Assembly: GCA_963786445.1 (NCBI GenBank)
Contig: CAWAZU010000039.1
Location: forward strand, 1-64,000
DNA length: 64,000 bases
DNA from: JAFKFJ01 sp963786445
GTDB taxonomy: Bacteria; Pseudomonadota; Alphaproteobacteria; Acetobacterales; Acetobacteraceae
Reading direction: 5' to 3'
Translations under genes and position numbers: made by a program
In this document: positions 60,644 to 64,000 of the stretch, in pieces
How positions within the stretch are numbered: position 1 is the stretch's first letter
Layout of the letters: each line of letters starts with the position of its first letter
Notes under the pieces: generated by a model
Databases searched by the model: none
Told to the model about the DNA's origin: nothing
The model's input: the letters and a program-made list of their open reading frames with translations, nothing else

Positions 60644-61311
60644 CGGTCGCGGGGCTGGAGGCGGGGTATGGACGGGCGCAGGTGCTGTTCGGCGTCTCCT
60701 TCGCCATCGGTGACGGCGAGACGCTGGCGCTGATGGGCCGCAACGGCATGGGCAAGACCACGACCGTGCGCGCGCTGATGGGCATGCTTCGCCCGTGGCG
60801 CGGCGAGGTGGTGTTCGCCGGCGCGCACCTCGCCGGCCGTCCGCCGCACCGCATCGCGCAGGCCGGCATCGGCCTGGTGCCGGAGGGGCGGCACGTGTTC
60901 CCCACGCTCACGGTGGACGAAAACCTGCTCGCCACCGCCCGCCCCGGCGGCTGGACGCTGCCGCGCGTGCTGGCGTTGCTGCCGCTTCTGGCCGAGCGGC
61001 GCCGGCATCGCGGCTTTCAGCTCAGCGGCGGCGAGCAGCAGATGCTGGCGATCGGCCGCGCGTTGATGACCAACCCGCGCCTGCTGATCCTGGACGAAGC
61101 CACCGAGGGCCTCGCGCCGCTGCTCCGCGCCGAGGTTTTCGCCGCGCTCGCGGCGCTGAAAGCGGCGGGGGAGGCCGTGCTGGTAATCGACAAGCAACTT
61201 TCGGAAATGCGCAAACTCGCTGACCGGATCGTGATCCTCGAGAAAGGTCGCGTGGTCTGGCAGGGCCGGCCGGCGGAGGCCGACGGCGTCGAGCGGCACC
61301 TGCACATCTAA
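60637..61311 (+). CDS. livF: ABC transporter ATP-binding protein LivF
   Basis: A 224-residue LivF-type ATPase: Walker A GRNGMGKTTTVRALMGML, Q-loop VPEGRHVFPTLTVDENLL, signature LSGGEQQMLAIGRALM, Walker B LLILDEATEGLAP. The switch is VIDKQLSEMRKLAD, where most LivF proteins have EQN; the change of Glu/His to Asp-Lys-Gln at this site is worth noting. Its TAA and the chrA TAG stop overlap on opposite strands, leaving no room for a terminator between them. Confidence 0.9.
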   Translation: MLTVAGLEAGYGRAQVLFGVSFAIGDGETLALMGRNGMGKTTTVRALMGMLRPWRGEVVFAGAHLAGRPPHRIAQAGIGLVPEGRHVFPTLTVDENLLATARPGGWTLPRVLALLPLLAERRRHRGFQLSGGEQQMLAIGRALMTNPRLLILDEATEGLAPLLRAEVFAALAALKAAGEAVLVIDKQLSEMRKLADRIVILEKGRVVWQGRPAEADGVERHLHI

Positions 61312-62434
61312 AGCCCGGCGACCCCGCCCGCCGCCCCCAGGGCCACCACGACGAGCGGCGGCACGCGCCACACCGCCAGCAGCACGAACCCGGCGAGTGC
61401 CAAGGCAAAATCGGCCGGGCGCAGCACCGCGCTGGTCCACACGGGGGAATACAGAGCCGCGCCGAGGATGCCGACCACCGCGGCGTTGATGCCGCGCATC
61501 GCCGCCTGGGCGCGCTTGCGGGTGCGCAGCGCGTCCCAGAACGGCAGGGTGCCGAGCAGCGCCAGCATCCCCGGCAGGAAGATCGCGACCAGCGCCAGCG
61601 CCGCCCCCGGCAGCCCCGCCGCGACGGCGCCGAGATAGGCGGCGAAGGTGAACAGCGGCCCCGGCACCGCCTGCGCCGCGCCGTAGCCGGCGAGGAACGC
61701 ACTGTCGGAGACGAACCCCGGGGTCACCACGGCGTCGCGCAGCAGCGGCAGCACGACATGCCCGCCGCCGAACACCAGCGCGCCGGAGCGGTAGAACGCC
61801 GCGAACAGCGGCGGCAGCGGCAGCACCAGCAGCAGCGCGTACAGCGCCAGACAGGCCGCCCCCGCCCGCCGCCCGACTGCGCTCACCAGCGCCGCGATGC
61901 CGGCGGCCCCGGCTCCGCGCCGATGGCAAGCCCGGCCAGCGCGCCGAGCACGATGGCGCCGATCTGCGCGCCGGCGCCCGGTGCGAGCAGCAGCAGCACG
62001 GCGGCGAGCGTGGCGACGGCGGCGCGCGGACGGTCGGGGCAGAGCGTGCGCGCCATGCCCCACACCGCCTGCGCCACCACCGCCACCGCCACCAGTTGCA
62101 GCCCGTGCAGCAATCCCGCGCCGATGAACCGCGCGCCATAGGCGAACAGCACCAGCAGCACCGCGGAGGGCAGCGTGAAGCCGACCCAGGCGGCGAGCGC
62201 CCCCGGCAACCCGGCGCGCAGCAGCCCGAGCGCGAAGCCGGTCTGGCTGGAGGCCGGGCCGGGCAGGAACTGGCACAGCGCCACCAGGTCGGTGAACGCC
62301 CGGTCGTCCAGCCAGCGCCGCCGCTCCACGAACTCGGCGCGGAAATAGCCGAGATGGGCGATCGGCCCGCCAAAACTGGTCACGCCGAGGCGGGTGAAGG
62401 CGAGCAGGACTTCCCTGGCCGAGCCGTGCCTCAC
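61308..62434 (-). pseudogene. chrA: Chromate transporter ChrA, one frameshift
   Basis: CHR-family membrane protein with two homologous halves. The N-terminal half (GTG 62434, overlapping the aroE stop) reads LGVTSFGGPIAHLGYFRAEF and FVERRRWLDDRAFTDLVALC with LCQFLPGPASSQ; the C-terminal half has SGALVFGGGHVVLPLLRDAV and AAQAVPGPLFTFAAYLG. The frames part near 61904-61910: the first runs to a TGA at 61883 and the second must be entered at AGIAALVSAVG. One base is missing (or two extra) in the GGCCCC region. Corrected, the protein would be about 375 residues, the normal size. Confidence 0.83.
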
Positions 62435-63274
62435 AGCGTCGCCGCGATCAGCGCCCGCAAGTCCGGCGTCACCTCCGGGCGGATGCCGAACCATGCCGCG
62501 AACGACGGCACCGCCTGGTGCAGCAGCATCCCCAGCCCGTCCACCACGGCATTGCCGCGTGCCCGCGCCGTCGCGAGCAACGCCGTCTCCAGCGGCACAT
62601 AGACCAGGTCCGCCACCACCGCACCCCGCGGCAGCGCCGCCAGGTCGAGCGCGAGCGGCGGCTGGCCCTGCATTCCCAGCACCGTCGTGTTGACCAGCAG
62701 CGCCGCCCCGTCCAGCGAGGCCGCCCGGCGCTGCCAATCGACGACCGTGACCGGCCCGCCGAGCGCCTCGGCCAGTGCCTCCGCATGCGCGCGCGTGCGG
62801 TTCAGCAGGCGGATGCTTCTGCGCACCGGCATCGGTCAGCGCCGCCACCACCGCGCGCGCCGCCCCGCCGGCGCCCAGGACCACCGCCGGCCCGTCCGCC
62901 GCCCGCCACGCCGGGCAGGCGGCGCGAAGATTGTCGAGGAAGCCGGCAGCATCGGTGTTGCGGCCCTCCAGGCTGCCGTCCTCCCGCACGACCACGAGGT
63001 TCACCGCCCCGATCCGGCGCGCCAGCGGCTCTGCGTGGTCCACCAGCGCCAGCGCCGCCTGCTTGTGCGGCACCGTCACGTTGGCCCCGGCGAAGCCAAG
63101 TGCCGCCAGCCCGCGCAGGGCCGCCTCCATCCGCCCCGGCCGCACCGGCATGGGCAGATAGGCGCCGGCCACGCCGTAGCGCGCCAGCCAGTAGCCGTGC
63201 AGGCGCGGGCTGCGCGAATGCGCGACCGGCCAGCCGATCACCCCCGCCGCCCGGAACGCCGTCGCCGCCGCCAT
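62431..63274 (-). pseudogene. aroE: Shikimate dehydrogenase, one frameshift
   Basis: Enzyme of the shikimate pathway (NADPH reduction of 3-dehydroshikimate). N-terminal part from ATG 63274 (GGAGGG site): GVIGWPVAHSRSPRLHGYWL, ANVTVPHKQAALALVDHAEP, NTDAAGFLDNLRAA and the coenzyme loop VVLGAGGAARAVVAALTDAG. Then the frame breaks near 62827; RSIRLLNRTRAHAEALAEAL, LLVNTTVLGMQGQPPL and PEVTPDLRALIAATL (stop 62431) follow in another frame. One extra or two missing bases. As this gene is normally needed, a second copy elsewhere or a sequencing error should be considered. Confidence 0.83.
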
Positions 63275-63397
63275 CCGCCCCTCCGCCGGACCGGCGCGCA
63301 CCATAGCCGCGAAAATCGGTCCACCGCGAGGCTTCCGCTCGGCGCCGCGCTCGCCTAGGCTACGCGGGCAAAGCAAGAGCAACGGGAGGAGCGGGGC

Positions 63398-64000
63398 ATG
63401 CAGCTCAATCGCGAGCAACTGCTGGCGGCGTATCGGACGATGCGGACCATCCGGGAGTTCGAGGACCGCGTGCATGTCGAGTTCTCGGCCGGCGGCATTC
63501 CGGGCTTCGTGCATCTCTATGCCGGCGAGGAGGCGTCCGCGGTCGGCGTGTGCATGAACCTCGACGCACGCGACAAGATCGCCAGCACGCATCGCGGCCA
63601 CGGCCACTGCATCGCCAAGGGCTGCGACGTGGACGGCATGATGGCGGAAATCTTCGGGCGCGGGAGCGGGCTGTGCGGCGGCAAGGGCGGCTCGATGCAC
63701 ATCGCCGACCTGGAGAAAGGCATGATGGGCGCCAACGGCATCGTCGGCGGCGGCCCGCCGCTGATCTGCGGCGCCGCGCTGACCGCGAAGACGCTGAAGA
63801 CCGGCGGCGTCGCGGTCGCCTTCCTCGGCGACGGCGCCTCCAACCAGGGCACCACGATGGAGAGCTACAATCTCGCGAAAGCCTGGATGCTGCCGGCGAT
63901 TTTCGTGGTCGAGGACAACGGCTACGCGGAATCGACGTCGAGCAGCTGGTCGGTCTCCGGCAGCCAGGTGAAGCGCGCCGAGGGGTTCGCGATTCCCGCC
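63398..64000 (+). CDS. TPP-dependent dehydrogenase E1 alpha subunit (partial)
   Basis: First 201 codons of a 2-oxoacid or acetoin dehydrogenase E1 alpha; it runs off the right edge. MQLNREQLLAAYRTMRTIRE start, GFVHLYAGEEASAVGVCMNL, STHRGHGHCIAKG (His ligands around the active site), GRGSGLCGGKGGSMHIAD and the thiamine-diphosphate motif GDGASNQGTTMES with VVEDNGYAEST. The SGSQVKRAEGF stretch matches AcoA-type enzymes as well as PdhA; the choice depends on downstream genes outside the window. ATG 63398 has GGGAGGAG. Confidence 0.88.
   Translation, partial: MQLNREQLLAAYRTMRTIREFEDRVHVEFSAGGIPGFVHLYAGEEASAVGVCMNLDARDKIASTHRGHGHCIAKGCDVDGMMAEIFGRGSGLCGGKGGSMHIADLEKGMMGANGIVGGGPPLICGAALTAKTLKTGGVAVAFLGDGASNQGTTMESYNLAKAWMLPAIFVVEDNGYAESTSSSWSVSGSQVKRAEGFAIPA

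Noticed and set aside
61883..63700. A 605-codon leftward frame joining aroE and chrA
   Set aside because: It is not a fusion protein: it links the N-terminal frames of two adjacent frameshifted genes through read-through text.

Overview
The window is very GC-rich (roughly 70%) bacterial chromosome, densely packed, with many 4-bp ATGA/GTGA/TTGA gene overlaps. Gene content (Entner-Doudoroff dehydratase, Urt urea transporter, CaiB-type CoA transferase, preTA pyrimidine reduction, a phasin-like protein, RTX-like exoprotein, Tad-type pseudopilins) and the protein flavour point to an alphaproteobacterium, most likely Rhodospirillales/Acetobacteraceae. That placement is inference; there is no rRNA in the window.

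Layout. 0-0.3 kb: non-coding DNA with two GGGGGTAGA repeats beside the 3' end of a tRNA-Ser(GCT), which looks like the edge of an integrated island lying to the left. 0.4-9 kb: amn (AMP nucleosidase), a small secreted protein, then the leftward urea operon urtABCDE-ureD, preceded by a well-spaced sigma-54 promoter motif. Urease structural genes are not in the window. 9-18.6 kb: a rightward coupled trio (beta-propeller, fatty acid hydroxylase, VOC protein), lactate-type permease facing a tartrate/D-malate-type dehydrogenase, two MDR oxidoreductases and a family III CoA transferase. 18.6-19.4 kb: a decayed zone with an aldehyde dehydrogenase pseudogene and a sugar ABC permease remnant. 19.4-28.6 kb: Gfo/Idh/MocA and SDR dehydrogenases, an FAH-fold hydrolase, a secreted S8-like protease with degenerate RTX-type repeats, dgoK-dgoA and an NCS1 nucleobase permease. 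28.8-43.3 kb: an orphan UgpC-type ATPase (frameshifted), Ldh-family dehydrogenase, LysE exporter, SDR, thioesterase, prolyl-tRNA deacylase-like protein, orphan sugar-binding protein, glycosyltransferase, GST, FMN reductase, guaA, DUF2237 and edd. 43.3-47.6 kb: a small ribbon-helix-helix-like/CCDC90-like pair with a leaderless promoter, a GFA protein, a RutR-like TetR regulator and three TadE/TadG-type genes. 47.8-55.3 kb: the reductive pyrimidine catabolic cluster preT-preA-carbamoylase plus a complete NitT/TauT-type ABC transporter, again with a sigma-54-like promoter. 55.4-64 kb: a phasin-CBS fusion, a branched-chain amino-acid type ABC operon, chrA, aroE and the start of a TPP-dependent E1 alpha gene running off the right edge.

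How it fits together. The recurring theme is nitrogen scavenging: urea uptake, pyrimidine-ring reduction to beta-amino acids, carbamoyl hydrolysis, a nucleobase permease, a RutR-like regulator and an amide-type LIV transporter, two of these units with sigma-54-like promoters. A second theme is sugar-acid use (Entner-Doudoroff edd; dgoKA). The third is decay: one clear multi-lesion pseudogene and four single frameshifts (ugpC, liv binding protein, chrA, aroE), three of them within 5 kb. Those four could be real lesions or sequencing errors.

I found no CRISPR array, rRNA or intact transposase.
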